From positions 1 to 63,202 of the forward strand of contig JAPSJX010000002.1 of NCBI GenBank assembly GCA_031178105.1: a DNA stretch of 63,202 bases, written 5' to 3'. The DNA is from Agrococcus sp. (lineage in GTDB: Bacteria > Actinomycetota > Actinomycetes > Actinomycetales > Microbacteriaceae). Position numbers and translations under genes: made by a program. Of this stretch, positions 1 to 7,914 are shown piece after piece; the stretch's first letter is position 1; each line of letters begins with the position of its first letter. Under the pieces are notes generated by a model. It saw only the letters and a list, made by a program, of their open reading frames with translations, was not told the origin of the DNA and did not search any database.

Positions 1-112
1 CCCCCGGGCTGGCGCGCGGGGGTGGCACCCCCCCCGCCGCGTGGGCGCCCCCCCCCCGGGGGTTCCGTGACCACCCGCGGCCACGGCGGGGAGCCAGACG
101 CTGCTGCGGCGG
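1..112. other. Non-coding edge with cytosine runs
   Basis: I see no gene here. The stretch holds several long C runs (for example ten C followed by five G near 48-62), unlike any other spacer in the window. It may be a contig edge or low-quality sequence; it lies just past the 3' end of the oxidase gene on the minus strand. Confidence 0.4.
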
Positions 113-1456
113 CTAGATGGCCTTGCCGGGGTTGAGGATGCCGGCGGGGTCGAAGGCGGCCTTCACGGCCCGCTGCAGCGCGAGCTGCCGCTCGCCCAGC
201 TCGTCCACGAGCCAGCGTCGCTTGAGGATGCCGACGCCGTGCTCGCCCGTGAGCGTGCCGCCCATCGCGATCGCGGCCTCGAAGACATCGTTCGCGCACG
301 CCCAGATCGCCTCGGTCGGCTCCGTGCCGTCGAAGACGAAGGTCGGGTGCAGGTTCCCGTCGCCCGCGTGCGCGGTCGTCGCCAGCCGCACGCCATGGCG
401 CGCTGCGGCCTCGTCGCACGCTCGGAACATGTCGGCCATCCGCGACCGCGGCACCGAGACGTCCTCCACCAGCACGGTGCCGAACGACTCGAGCGCGAAG
501 TGCACCTGCCTGCGCACCTGCACGAGCACATCCGACCGGGCGGCGTCGTCGGTGCGCTCCACCCGGCCGCCGTATGCCGCGAGGATCTCGGCGACGACCT
601 CCGAGGTCGCCGCGGCGCCGAGCTCGTCGGTCTGCACGAGCACGAACGCTCCGGCCATCGGCTGACCGGTGTAGGCGGCGAGCATCGACACCGCGTCGCG
701 GCCGACGAGCTCCATGATCGCCGGGCGGATGCGCGCGGCCGTCACCGCCGTGCACGCCGCGGCCGCGGCCGCCTCGTCGTCGAAGAACGCGCCCACCGTC
801 CACACGCCGCCGTCGGGCAGCGGACGCAGCTTGAGGGTCGCGCCGACCACGATGCCGAGCGTGCCCTCCGAGCCGATCATGAGCGCCGTCAGGTCGAGCC
901 CGGTGACGCCCTTGACGGTGCGGTGACCGGTGGAGATGCGGCTGCCGTCGGCGAGCACGACGTCGAGCGCGAGCACCCACTCGCGCGTGACGCCGTACTT
1001 GGCGCACAGCAGGCCGCCCGCGTTCGTCGCGATGTTGCCGCCCACCGACGAGATCGCGCGGCTCGCGGGATCCGGCGGCCACCAGAGGCCGTGGGTCGCG
1101 AGCAGGTCGTTGAGCTCCGCGTTGCGGATGCCAGGCTCGACCCGGCACGACTGGTCGACGATCGAGACGTCGAGCAGGCGGCGCATCCGGTCGACGGAGA
1201 CGACGAGCTCGCCCTCGCCGGCGATCGAGCCGCCCGCCAGGCCGGTGCCGGCGGCGCGGGGCACGACCGGCACACCGTGCTCGCTCGCCCATCGCAGCGC
1301 GATCTGCACGTGCGAGGCGTCCTCCGCGGCGACGATGGCGATCGGCGGCGCGGCGGCGCGGTGCCCCGACTTGTCAGCCCGCGCGACGTCGAGCGCGTCG
1401 GGGTCGGTGACGAGCACGTGCGCGGGCAGCGCTGCCCGCAGGGCGTCCAGTCTCAC
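113..1456 (-). CDS. FAD-linked oxidase (GlcD/lactate dehydrogenase type)
   Basis: Flavoprotein of 447 residues in the glycolate oxidase GlcD / D-lactate dehydrogenase family, which oxidises 2-hydroxy acids with FAD. The N-terminal FAD-binding PCMH-type domain (about residues 35-210) shows PRAAGTGLAGGS at about 66-77 and SSVGGNIATNAGG. The C-terminal FAD-oxidase domain holds HAGDGNLHP near 363 and GEHGVG near 405, and ends in the family signature FDPAGILNPGK. I chose the GTG at 1456 because it overlaps the stop of the phosphatase upstream (GTGA), which suggests translational coupling; the open frame further upstream is a shadow of that gene. The substrate cannot be read from the sequence. Confidence 0.9.
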   Translation of the reverse strand: MRLDALRAALPAHVLVTDPDALDVARADKSGHRAAAPPIAIVAAEDASHVQIALRWASEHGVPVVPRAAGTGLAGGSIAGEGELVVSVDRMRRLLDVSIVDQSCRVEPGIRNAELNDLLATHGLWWPPDPASRAISSVGGNIATNAGGLLCAKYGVTREWVLALDVVLADGSRISTGHRTVKGVTGLDLTALMIGSEGTLGIVVGATLKLRPLPDGGVWTVGAFFDDEAAAAAACTAVTAARIRPAIMELVGRDAVSMLAAYTGQPMAGAFVLVQTDELGAAATSEVVAEILAAYGGRVERTDDAARSDVLVQVRRQVHFALESFGTVLVEDVSVPRSRMADMFRACDEAAARHGVRLATTAHAGDGNLHPTFVFDGTEPTEAIWACANDVFEAAIAMGGTLTGEHGVGILKRRWLVDELGERQLALQRAVKAAFDPAGILNPGKAI

Positions 1457-2013
1457 GCGAGCACGAGCCCGTCGACGACCTGCCAGGCGCCGGGTCCGCC
1501 GGCGCATCGCACCGAGTGCGCGTTGTCGGGGGTGCGCGTCTCGCGGCCCGTGACATGGTCGACGAAGGCGCGGATGAAGGTGCCGTGCGTGACGATGACG
1601 AGCGCGCCCACGGCGGTGCGGGCGGCGACGTCGTCGACCGCGGCGACCGCCCGGCGCTGCAGGTCGCCGAAGTCCTCCTCGCCGGGCCAGTCGGTGCCGA
1701 AGCGCTGCACGGCTTCCTCCTTCGTCATCCCCTCGACCTCGCCGTAGGCGCGCTCGATGAGGCTGGGGTAGCGGCCCGCGACATCGAGGCCGAGCTCGGC
1801 GGCGATGATGTCGGCGGTGACCGCAGCTCGCACGAGCGGCGAGGAGACCACCGCATCCCACCGGGCATCGGTCGACGGGCCGTCGGCGAGCAGGCGCGCC
1901 GCCGCGTGCGCCTGCGCCATGCCGGTCTCGTTGAGCGGGATGTCGCTCGTGCCCTGGAGCCTGCCGTCCCGGTTGAAGTCGGTCTGGCCGTGTCGGACGA
2001 GGGCGATCTCCAT
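1453..2013 (-). CDS. Histidine phosphatase family protein
   Basis: A 186-residue phosphoglycerate-mutase-like phosphatase. The catalytic RHG motif stands at residues 7-9 in ALVRHGQTDFNRDGRLQG, and the second catalytic histidine is in VIVTHGTFIRA. Family members remove phosphate from small metabolites or proteins; the substrate is not predictable. It is the first gene of a two-gene unit with the FAD oxidase, joined by a GTGA overlap. The ATG lies 6 nt behind a TAGGCT hexamer, so the mRNA is probably leaderless. Confidence 0.9.
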   Translation of the reverse strand: MEIALVRHGQTDFNRDGRLQGTSDIPLNETGMAQAHAAARLLADGPSTDARWDAVVSSPLVRAAVTADIIAAELGLDVAGRYPSLIERAYGEVEGMTKEEAVQRFGTDWPGEEDFGDLQRRAVAAVDDVAARTAVGALVIVTHGTFIRAFVDHVTGRETRTPDNAHSVRCAGGPGAWQVVDGLVLA

Positions 2014-2019
2014 GCTGCG

Positions 2020-2025
2020 AGCCTA
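2020..2025 (-). promoter_or_regulatory. -10 box of the phosphatase/oxidase unit
   Basis: TAGGCT on the minus strand ends 6 nt before the ATG at 2013, so transcription should start at or next to the start codon. Confidence 0.6.
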
Positions 2026-2103
2026 GGCCTGCCCCGCGTCCGTCATCCACAGGCTCACATCCCACCGCCCCGCGCGTTAGCGAGGTATGAGAGGAATGCG
2101 GCC

Positions 2104-2607
2104 ATGACCCACACCATCATCGAGAGCCCGATCGGTCCGCTCACGCTCGTGCGCAGCGAGCGCGGCATCACGGGCCTGTACATGCGCGAGCACCGGCCCG
2201 CGCCCGACGAGGCGGCGTTCGGCGAGCGCGACGACGCCTCGTTCGCGGACGCGGTGCAGCAGCTCGACGAGTACTGGGCAGGCGAGCGCCGCGCGTTCGA
2301 CCTCGACCTCGACCCCGTCGGCAGCCCCTTCCAGCTGCGCGTCTGGGAGGCGCTGCGGTCGATCCCCTACGGCGCGACGCGCACCTACGGCTGGATCGCG
2401 GCCGCGGTCGGGCAGCCGACGGCCGTGCGGGCGGTCGGGCTCGCGAACAGCCGCAACCCGATCTCGATCGTCGTGCCGTGCCACCGGGTGGTCGGCTCCA
2501 CCGGCTCGCTCACCGGATACGCCGGCGGGGTGGAGCGCAAGCGCTTCCTGCTCGACCACGAGGCCGGGACGGCACTCGTGCCGGCCGGGCTAGATTCGGT
2601 CGCGTGA
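2104..2607 (+). CDS. ogt: Methylated-DNA-protein-cysteine methyltransferase (Ogt type)
   Basis: Suicide DNA-repair protein of 167 residues that moves an alkyl group from O6-alkylguanine to its own cysteine. The active-site block IVVPCHRVVGSTGSLTGY puts the acceptor at Cys126; the helix-turn-helix part precedes it (PYGATRTYGWIAAAVGQP) with the arginine finger in VRAVGLAN. The length fits single-domain Ogt. The ATG has a GAGAGGA Shine-Dalgarno, so this gene is leadered unlike many neighbours. Its stop overlaps the GTG of the sigma factor gene, and a second alkyltransferase follows. Confidence 0.93.
   Translation: MTHTIIESPIGPLTLVRSERGITGLYMREHRPAPDEAAFGERDDASFADAVQQLDEYWAGERRAFDLDLDPVGSPFQLRVWEALRSIPYGATRTYGWIAAAVGQPTAVRAVGLANSRNPISIVVPCHRVVGSTGSLTGYAGGVERKRFLLDHEAGTALVPAGLDSVA
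2591..2596 (+). promoter_or_regulatory. Internal -10 box before the sigma factor
   Basis: TAGATT inside the end of ogt sits 7 nt before the GTG at 2604. It could give the sigma factor and second alkyltransferase a separate leaderless transcript. Being inside a gene, it could also be chance. Confidence 0.4.
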
Positions 2608-3068
2608 CCCGTGCGCCCTTCGAGTCGATCGTCGCGCTGCACGGCGCGAGGGTCTGGCGCGTGTGCCGTGCGCTGCTCGACGAGGCCGACGCCGACGACG
2701 CGTGGAGCGAGACGTTCCTCGCCGCGCTCGAGGCCTATCCGCGGCTCGCGCACCACGAGCGGATCGAGGGCTGGCTCGTGACGATCGCGCACCGGAAGGC
2801 GATCGACCTCCTGCGGCGCCGTTCCAGGCTCGAGGTGGGCGAGGTGCCCGACCGGGCTGCTCCCGAGGCCTCGCGCGACCTGGACCTGGCGCGGGCGCTG
2901 GCGCTGCTGCCGCTGCGGCAGCGGGAGGCGGTCGTGCTGCATCACCTCGGCGGGCTGCCCTTCATCGAGGTCGCGGCGGCGCTCGGATCGTCGGCGGATG
3001 CGGCCCGGCGCGCGTCCTCCGATGGCGTGCGTCGACTGCGAGAGCTGCTGGGGGGAGCGGATGGCTGA
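2604..3068 (+). CDS. Small sigma-70 family RNA polymerase sigma factor
   Basis: ECF-like sigma factor of 154 residues. Region 2 lies in the N-terminal half (ESIVALHGARVWRVCRALL, then WLVTIAHRKAIDLLRRRSR, the region 2.3/2.4 pattern). Region 4 is in the C-terminal half (ALALLPLRQREAVVLHHLGG, then VAAALGSSADAARRASSDG, a helix-turn-helix). There is no anti-sigma gene beside it; instead it sits between two alkyltransferases, with a GTGA overlap at its start and an 8-bp overlap at its end. This suggests its regulon includes DNA-alkylation repair, which is inference from context. Confidence 0.85.
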   Translation: MTRAPFESIVALHGARVWRVCRALLDEADADDAWSETFLAALEAYPRLAHHERIEGWLVTIAHRKAIDLLRRRSRLEVGEVPDRAAPEASRDLDLARALALLPLRQREAVVLHHLGGLPFIEVAAALGSSADAARRASSDGVRRLRELLGGADG

Positions 3069-3675
3069 GCTCGAGACGATGGGGACGATCCCGGATGCGC
3101 CGCTCGACGGGCTGCGCGCCCGGCTCGTCGAGCGCGCCGCCGAGCGCGGCCTGCTCGACGTCGCGTACCGGACGCTCGACACCGCCCTGGGCTCGCTGCT
3201 GCTGGCCGCGACGCCGGCGGGCCTGGTCTCGGTGACGTTCGACGGTCGCGACCCGATCGCGACGCTCGATCGGCTCGCAAGCGCGGTGAGCCCGCGCCTG
3301 CTCGAGACGCCCGCGCGCCTCGACGACGCTGCGCGACGCCTGGAAGCGCTCATCGACGGGCGTGCCCGCGCGTTCGGCGGTCCGCTCGACATGACTCTCG
3401 CTCGCGGGTTCGGCCGCGGCGTGGTGGAGCGGCTGCGGGAGATCCCCTACGGAGAGACCCGCAGCTACGCGCAGGTCGCTGTGGCGGTCGGATCACCGCG
3501 GGCGGTGCGGGCGGTGGGCACCGCGTGCCGGCGCAACCCGCTCCCCATCGCGATCCCGTGCCACCGGGTCGTGCGCAGCGACGGCGCGCTCGGCCAGTAC
3601 GTCGGCGGCATCGAGGCGAAGCGCCTGCTGCTGGGTGTCGAGGCGGCGAGCCCGCCCGCCCCGCTCGTCGAGTAG
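3061..3675 (+). CDS. Second methylated-DNA-protein-cysteine methyltransferase
   Basis: Alkyltransferase of 204 residues with acceptor Cys167 in IAIPCHRVVRSDGALGQY. The C-terminal DNA-binding part (from about residue 115, GFGRGVVERLREIPYGETR) is well kept. The first 30 residues are an extension absent from the Ogt copy at 2104. The two proteins differ too much to be a recent tandem copy. The ATG at 3061 lies inside the last codons of the sigma factor, so both should be translated together. Sigma factor plus alkyltransferase recalls the adaptive response, but no AraC-type Ada domain is present here. Confidence 0.9.
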   Translation: MAELETMGTIPDAPLDGLRARLVERAAERGLLDVAYRTLDTALGSLLLAATPAGLVSVTFDGRDPIATLDRLASAVSPRLLETPARLDDAARRLEALIDGRARAFGGPLDMTLARGFGRGVVERLREIPYGETRSYAQVAVAVGSPRAVRAVGTACRRNPLPIAIPCHRVVRSDGALGQYVGGIEAKRLLLGVEAASPPAPLVE

Positions 3676-3712
3676 CGGTCGCGTCGCCACCGCGCCCATC
3701 CGCCCGCGCCGC

Positions 3713-3718
3713 TACGTT
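3713..3718 (+). promoter_or_regulatory. -10 box of the asparaginase gene
   Basis: TACGTT lies 7 nt before the GTG at 3726, predicting a leaderless transcript and supporting that start. Confidence 0.55.
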
Positions 3719-3725
3719 GGACCCC

Positions 3726-4643
3726 GTGCCCACCACCGAGCTCCTCGCCGTCGTCGAGCGCGACGGCTTCGTCGAGTCGCAGCATCGCGGCGTCGCAGTC
3801 CTCGTCGATCCCGACGGCACCGTCATCGAGGCGCACGGCGACATCGCGGTGCCCTTCCTCGCCCGCAGCGCGCTGAAGCCCCTCTTCGCCGCGGCCCTGC
3901 TGGACGCCGGCCTCGTCGAGCTGCTGCCGGCGCATGCGGCGCTCGCGAGCGCGAGCCACTGGGCAGACCAGGAGCACCTCGACACCGCGCAAGCCATGGC
4001 CGCGCGGCTCGGCGTCGCGGAGGACGCGCTGCGCTGCCCGCCGATGAAGGCGCCCGACGGGTCGATGCGACGGTTCGCGCACATGTGCGTCGGCAAGCAC
4101 ATCGCGCTCGCGGCTGCGGCGCGCGCGCTCGGCGCGCCCGCCGACTACTGGGCCGACGACCACCAGCTCGCCGACGTGCTCCGGGAGGGCATCGCGACCG
4201 CCGCCGGTGAGCAGGTCCTGGGCCGCGCGCACGACGGCTGCGGTGCGCTGGTCTTCCCCACCTCGACCGTCGGGCTCGCGCGTGCGTTCCGCCGCCTCGC
4301 GCCGGACGCCGTCGGCGGCGGTCGCGCCGTCGGCGACGCGATGCGGGCGAACCCGACGCTCATCGACGGCGCAGGGCGACCCGACGCCGTCGTCATCGCG
4401 GAGACCGGATGCGCGACGAAGTTCGGCGCCGAGGGCACGCAGGCGATGGTCGCCCCCGACGGCACGACCGCGGTCGTGAAGACGGCTGACGGGGCGCGTC
4501 GTGCCGGGGCCCCCGTCGCGCTGGCGCTGCTGGAGCGCGCGGGCGCGATCCCCGAGGGCACCCTCGAGCGGCTGACCGAGCCGCTGGGGCTGCTGCAGCT
4601 GAGCGCCGACGTGCCCGTCGGACGGCTGCGTCCGGTCATCTAG
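3726..4643 (+). CDS. Asparaginase (thermolabile L-asparaginase II family)
   Basis: A 305-residue protein of the Rhizobium-type L-asparaginase family (Pfam Asparaginase_II), which hydrolyses asparagine to aspartate and ammonia and is unrelated to E. coli AnsA/AnsB. Family blocks seen are PFLARSALKPL, ASASHWADQEH, RFAHMCVGKHIALA, GCGALVFP and AETGCATKFGAEG. The start is the GTG behind a TANNNT box. The last 4 bp overlap the convergent membrane-protein gene. Confidence 0.88.
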   Translation: MPTTELLAVVERDGFVESQHRGVAVLVDPDGTVIEAHGDIAVPFLARSALKPLFAAALLDAGLVELLPAHAALASASHWADQEHLDTAQAMAARLGVAEDALRCPPMKAPDGSMRRFAHMCVGKHIALAAAARALGAPADYWADDHQLADVLREGIATAAGEQVLGRAHDGCGALVFPTSTVGLARAFRRLAPDAVGGGRAVGDAMRANPTLIDGAGRPDAVVIAETGCATKFGAEGTQAMVAPDGTTAVVKTADGARRAGAPVALALLERAGAIPEGTLERLTEPLGLLQLSADVPVGRLRPVI

Positions 4644-5245
4644 TCCGGAGCGATCCGCGGCCCGCTGGCCGGAGCGCGCAGCACGAGGACCGCTGCCTCG
4701 ATCGAGAGGGCGGCGAGGCAGCCGTGCGGGTAGTAGCCGAACGCTGCGGCGCCCGCGACGAGCACGAGCAGCGTGGCAGCGAGCAGCAGGCGGCTCGACC
4801 TGGACCAGCGTCGACCCGCGGTGCAGCCGGCTGCGACCCCTGCGGCTCCGATGGCCATGAGCAGGTACGACTCCGACCCCCACAGCACGTGCAGCGGGGA
4901 GTCCTCCGGGCTGCCGAGATAGCTCAGCGGGCTGACGACGGCGCCCGCGATGACGAGCCAGGCGAGCGCGCGACCGCCCCCGCTCGCGTGGCGGAGATCC
5001 GGCAGGAGGGCGAGGCCGATGGCGAGGAACGCGACGGCCGCCAGCGATCCACCCACCGTGTAGGGATCGCCGGGCAGCGCATCGCCGATCGACCGGTACG
5101 GCTCGGCATGGCCGAGCGCATCGATCCACGGCCAGGACCAGCCGATCGCCACGAGCGGCAGCGTGAGGACGGCCCATGCCCCGCCCGCGAGGGCGAGCCC
5201 CGCGCGCCATGCCCGGGATCGCTCGGCTTCGGATGCCGCATCCAC
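4640..5245 (-). CDS. Hypothetical membrane protein
   Basis: I do not recognise this 201-residue protein. It has about five hydrophobic stretches (near residues 15-35, 65-85, 92-112, 125-145 and 153-172) separated by short charged loops, with a possible sixth at the C-terminus. Starts at a GTG; a TAAGCA hexamer 6 nt upstream is only a poor -10. It is convergent with the asparaginase gene and overlaps its stop by 4 bp. Confidence 0.7.
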   Translation of the reverse strand: MDAASEAERSRAWRAGLALAGGAWAVLTLPLVAIGWSWPWIDALGHAEPYRSIGDALPGDPYTVGGSLAAVAFLAIGLALLPDLRHASGGGRALAWLVIAGAVVSPLSYLGSPEDSPLHVLWGSESYLLMAIGAAGVAAGCTAGRRWSRSSRLLLAATLLVLVAGAAAFGYYPHGCLAALSIEAAVLVLRAPASGPRIAPD

Positions 5246-5390
5246 GGCTCATGCTTAGCAGCGCGGGCGCGGCATCGGCCCGTTCGAGCGTCATGCGGTG
5301 TGGCGCCGCCCGCCTCCGTCGCGACCCCTACCTGCTCGACCGTCGCGGCGATCGCCGCGGTGCTCGAGTCGTGCGGGAGCCGCTCGCGTC

Positions 5391-6080
5391 CTAGAGCCTC
5401 CGCGCGCAGTCCTCGGCGAACGCGGCGAAGCCCCGCTCGACGATGCCCTGCAGCGTCGTGTCGGTCGAGAGGTGCGCACGCCACGCGGCCACCGCATCCG
5501 GGCTGCGCAGCTCCGACAGGGTCGGCGACGCGACCGAGTCCCACAGCCGCATGACGCGGTCGTCCGCCTCGAGGTGGAACTGCATGCCGACCGCCGACCC
5601 GAAGCGGAACGCCTCGTTCTCGACGGTCGCGCTGGTCGCGAGCTGCGTCGCACCCGGAGGCAGGGCGACGACGTCCGAGTTCCAGCGCATCGCTCCGACC
5701 GGGCCGACGTGCCCGCCGAGCCAGGGGTCCGGCTCGAGCACCTCGATGTCGATGATGCCGACGTCATCGACGGCGCCCTCGCGGTGCTCACCGCCGAGGG
5801 CGCGCCCGATGATCTGGTGGCCGAGGCAGAGCCCGAGCACCGGGATCTCGGCATCGATGGCGCGCAGCGCCAGGTCGGCGGTGACAGCCAGCGACGGGTG
5901 CTCGTCCTCCTCCGCGGCGCTCATCTGCCCGCCCGTGATGACGATGCCCGCGATCTCATCGAGCGGCGGCACATGCGACGGGAACACCGCCTCGCGCGTC
6001 GGCAGGTGCGACGTGAGCGTCGTGGCGTGGCCCCCCGTCTCGTACTCGATGTGCTTGATGAACAGGACGGAACGCGCCAC
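5391..6080 (-). CDS. Type 1 glutamine amidotransferase (GuaA-like class I)
   Basis: Stand-alone class I glutamine amidotransferase of 229 residues. The nucleophile is Cys85 in LGLCLGHQIIG and the dyad is His169/Glu171 in GMQFHLEAD. Such proteins release ammonia from glutamine or hydrolyse related gamma-glutamyl compounds; the partner is unknown and no synthetase domain is adjacent. GTG start with a GAGAGG Shine-Dalgarno. The divergent hydrolase gene begins 70 bp away. Confidence 0.88.
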   Translation of the reverse strand: MARSVLFIKHIEYETGGHATTLTSHLPTREAVFPSHVPPLDEIAGIVITGGQMSAAEEDEHPSLAVTADLALRAIDAEIPVLGLCLGHQIIGRALGGEHREGAVDDVGIIDIEVLEPDPWLGGHVGPVGAMRWNSDVVALPPGATQLATSATVENEAFRFGSAVGMQFHLEADDRVMRLWDSVASPTLSELRSPDAVAAWRAHLSTDTTLQGIVERGFAAFAEDCARRL

Positions 6081-6103
6081 GCAGAGCCTCTCTCGGATAT
6101 GCG

Positions 6104-6110
6104 TAGCCTA
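6104..6110. promoter_or_regulatory. Overlapping divergent -10 boxes
   Basis: The seven bases contain TAGCCT on the plus strand and TAGGCT on the minus strand, so one short element could serve both the amidotransferase (minus) and the hydrolase (plus), each with a 5' leader and Shine-Dalgarno. Confidence 0.4.
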
Positions 6111-6149
6111 TGACGAGCGGGACGCGCGTCCCGCACCGTGAGGAGCTGC

Positions 6150-6905
6150 ATGCCCGTCTTCGCCATGGCCCCGGACGGGGTCCGCATCGCACTGCACGAG
6201 CTGGGCGATCCGGACGGCGCCCCGGTGCTGCTGATCCACGGCTTCTCGTCGAACGCGCGCCGCAACTGGATCGACACACGCTGGGGCGATGCGCTCGGCG
6301 AGCGCGGCCTCCGAGGCATCGCGATGGACCTGCGCGGGCATGGCGAGAGCGACCGGCCGTCGACCGGATACACCGTGCCGCACTTCCTCGACGACGTCGA
6401 CGCCGTGCTCGAGCAGCTCGCGCTGCCCGAGGCGCCGGGCGCGATCGGCTACTCGATGGGCGCGCGGCTGCTGTGGCGGCATGCCGGCACGCGGCCGCAC
6501 GCCTTCCGGGCGCTCGTGCTCGGTGGACTGCCCGCCGGGGATCCGTTCCAGCGCTTCGACGTCGATCTCGCCCGCAGCGCCCTCCGGGACGAGGCGGAGC
6601 CGGGCGAGGCGGAGTCGTTCGTGGTCGAGCTCGCCGGCGTCTTCCCCGAGCACGACCCCGACACGCTGGTCACGCTCGCCGGCGAGGTGTCTCGGACGCT
6701 CTTCGACCCGGAGGCCGCGCCCCCCGCGATGCCGACGCTGCTGCTGACCGGCGAGAAGGACCGGCGAGCCGACGACACGCAGGACCTCCTGCCGCTGCTG
6801 CCGGATGGGCGGTTCGAGGCGATCCCCGGGCGCAACCACATGAACGCCCCGACGTCGGGGACGTTCCGGCGCACGGCCGCGGCGTTCCTCGCCTCGAGCC
6901 TGTAG
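6150..6905 (+). CDS. Alpha/beta hydrolase
   Basis: An alpha/beta-hydrolase-fold protein of 251 residues. The oxyanion-hole region is LLIHGFSSNARRNW, the nucleophile elbow GYSMGARL carries the serine at about residue 98, the acid lies in LLLTGEKDRR and the histidine in IPGRNHMNAP. The substrate is not predictable. The ATG at 6150 is preferred over an in-frame GTG at 6138 because AGGAG lies just before it. A perfect hairpin follows the stop. Confidence 0.87.
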   Translation: MPVFAMAPDGVRIALHELGDPDGAPVLLIHGFSSNARRNWIDTRWGDALGERGLRGIAMDLRGHGESDRPSTGYTVPHFLDDVDAVLEQLALPEAPGAIGYSMGARLLWRHAGTRPHAFRALVLGGLPAGDPFQRFDVDLARSALRDEAEPGEAESFVVELAGVFPEHDPDTLVTLAGEVSRTLFDPEAAPPAMPTLLLTGEKDRRADDTQDLLPLLPDGRFEAIPGRNHMNAPTSGTFRRTAAAFLASSL

Positions 6906-6916
6906 CGCACGGCGCA

Positions 6917-6943
6917 GGGCCGGTCGGGTTGCCCGACCGGCCC
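6917..6943. terminator. Bidirectional hairpin after the hydrolase
   Basis: A perfect 12-bp stem (GGGCCGGTCGGG with its complement) around a 3-nt loop. Neither side has a T run, as is common in high-GC actinobacteria. It lies between convergent genes and can end transcription on either strand. Confidence 0.65.
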
Positions 6944-7018
6944 CAGTCCCTTGCACCAAGCGAGGCATCCGCCTTCGCTTCCGCCGATCGCCACAGCACT
7001 ACGATCAACGTGCGGACA
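6917..7018 (-). ncRNA. Candidate short intergenic transcript
   Basis: In the convergent gap the direct-repeat box at 7023-7038 reads leftwards as GTTAC-N6-GTTAT followed by AC, which could double as a -10 region. A transcript from it would run to the perfect hairpin about 100 nt on. I see no convincing ORF (only a TTG start at 7008 that runs through the hairpin). This is inference from promoter-like and terminator-like sequence only. Confidence 0.22.
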
Positions 7019-7022
7019 ACGT

Positions 7023-7038
7023 ATAACGGATCGGTAAC
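7023..7038. promoter_or_regulatory. ATAAC-N6-GTAAC direct-repeat box, copy 1
   Basis: ATAACGGATCGGTAAC matches, on the opposite strand, the box upstream of the M23 peptidase at 44021-44036 (ATAACGGAACGGTAAC), with similarity running a few bases beyond each end. Direct TAAC half-sites one helical turn apart resemble sites of OmpR-type response regulators such as MtrA; that assignment is inference. Confidence 0.5.
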
Positions 7039-7073
7039 GAACCGCCCAAGAACAGCCTGTGAGCTGCCTGTGG

Positions 7074-7796
7074 TCAGAAGCGGTCGGGGCTCGGCCCGGT
7101 CGCCAGCACCGTGACATCCGCGTGGCGATCGAAGCGGTAGCCCGCACCCCGCACGGTCCGGATGATGCCGGCGTAGTCGCCCAGCTTCGAGCGCAGGCGG
7201 CGGACGTGCACGTCGATGGTGCGCTCGTTCGGGCGGTTCTCGTCGTCGGCGTCCCAGAGCGCGTCGATGATGGCGCAGCGGCCGACGGTCGAGCCCTCGC
7301 GGAGCACGATGTGCTGCAGCAGCTCGAACTCGCGGTAGGTGAGGGCGGCGATCTCGTCGCCGATCGCGACGCGCTTGCGCGTGAGGTCGATCACGATGCC
7401 CGGGTCGGACTCGGCGACGGGCTGCTGCACGGCCGGGTCCTGCAGGGCACGGCGAACGACATCCACGTCGCGGCCGCCCGCACCGGCCGGGGCGAGCGCG
7501 ACGGCGGCGTGCGTCTCGGCGCTCGGGGCCAGGCGCGTCGTGAGGGCGCGCAGCTCACCGACGAGACGCGCGAGCTCGATGTGGTCGGAGGCCGCGGCGT
7601 CCTCGCCGAGGCCGACGTACAGCACGAAGCCGCGGGCCTCGGTGCCGTCGGGCACCGGGCGGATCTGCGGCGCGGGGGCTGCCGTGCGGGCGGCCGGCGC
7701 GACGGCGCGCTTCGGAGCGCGAGCCAGCGCCGAGGAGCCGTCGACGCGCGTCTCGAGCGACGGGCGGCGGGTGCGAGGGGGAGCGGTGATGGTCAT
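7074..7796 (-). CDS. OmpR-type winged-helix regulator without a receiver domain
   Basis: A 240-residue protein whose last 100 residues are an OmpR/PhoB-type winged-helix DNA-binding domain: DLTRKRVAIGDEIAALTYRE, FELLQHIVLREGS, RTIDVHVRRLRSKLGDYAG and IRTVRGAGYRFDRH. The first 50 residues are Pro/Arg/Ala-rich and low in complexity. Residues 53-110 form a small unrecognised segment (RGFVLYVGLGEDAAASDHIE) without the receiver's phospho-acceptor pattern. It is therefore an orphan regulator that does not use standard two-component input. The ATG at 7796 has GGAAGG upstream. A 226-nt leader with a peptide ORF precedes it. Confidence 0.85.
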   Translation of the reverse strand: MTITAPPRTRRPSLETRVDGSSALARAPKRAVAPAARTAAPAPQIRPVPDGTEARGFVLYVGLGEDAAASDHIELARLVGELRALTTRLAPSAETHAAVALAPAGAGGRDVDVVRRALQDPAVQQPVAESDPGIVIDLTRKRVAIGDEIAALTYREFELLQHIVLREGSTVGRCAIIDALWDADDENRPNERTIDVHVRRLRSKLGDYAGIIRTVRGAGYRFDRHADVTVLATGPSPDRF

Positions 7797-7914
7797 GGGC
7801 GTTGCCTTCCGGCGAGCGGTCGGCGGCCGTCCTGCCAGCGGGGCTGGGGGGCGATGAGGGCCGTCGACGCGTGGCGAGACACGGATGCGGTGCATCGATG
7901 TCGAGTGTCGGGTG

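Noticed and set aside
239-1747. Long plus-strand open frame of 502 codons
   Set aside because: Antisense shadow of the FAD oxidase and phosphatase; its product is Arg/His-rich with no motif. The same applies to the long frames at 16347-17984 (+), 20151-21743 (-), 38775-40826 (-) and 51043-52746 (-).
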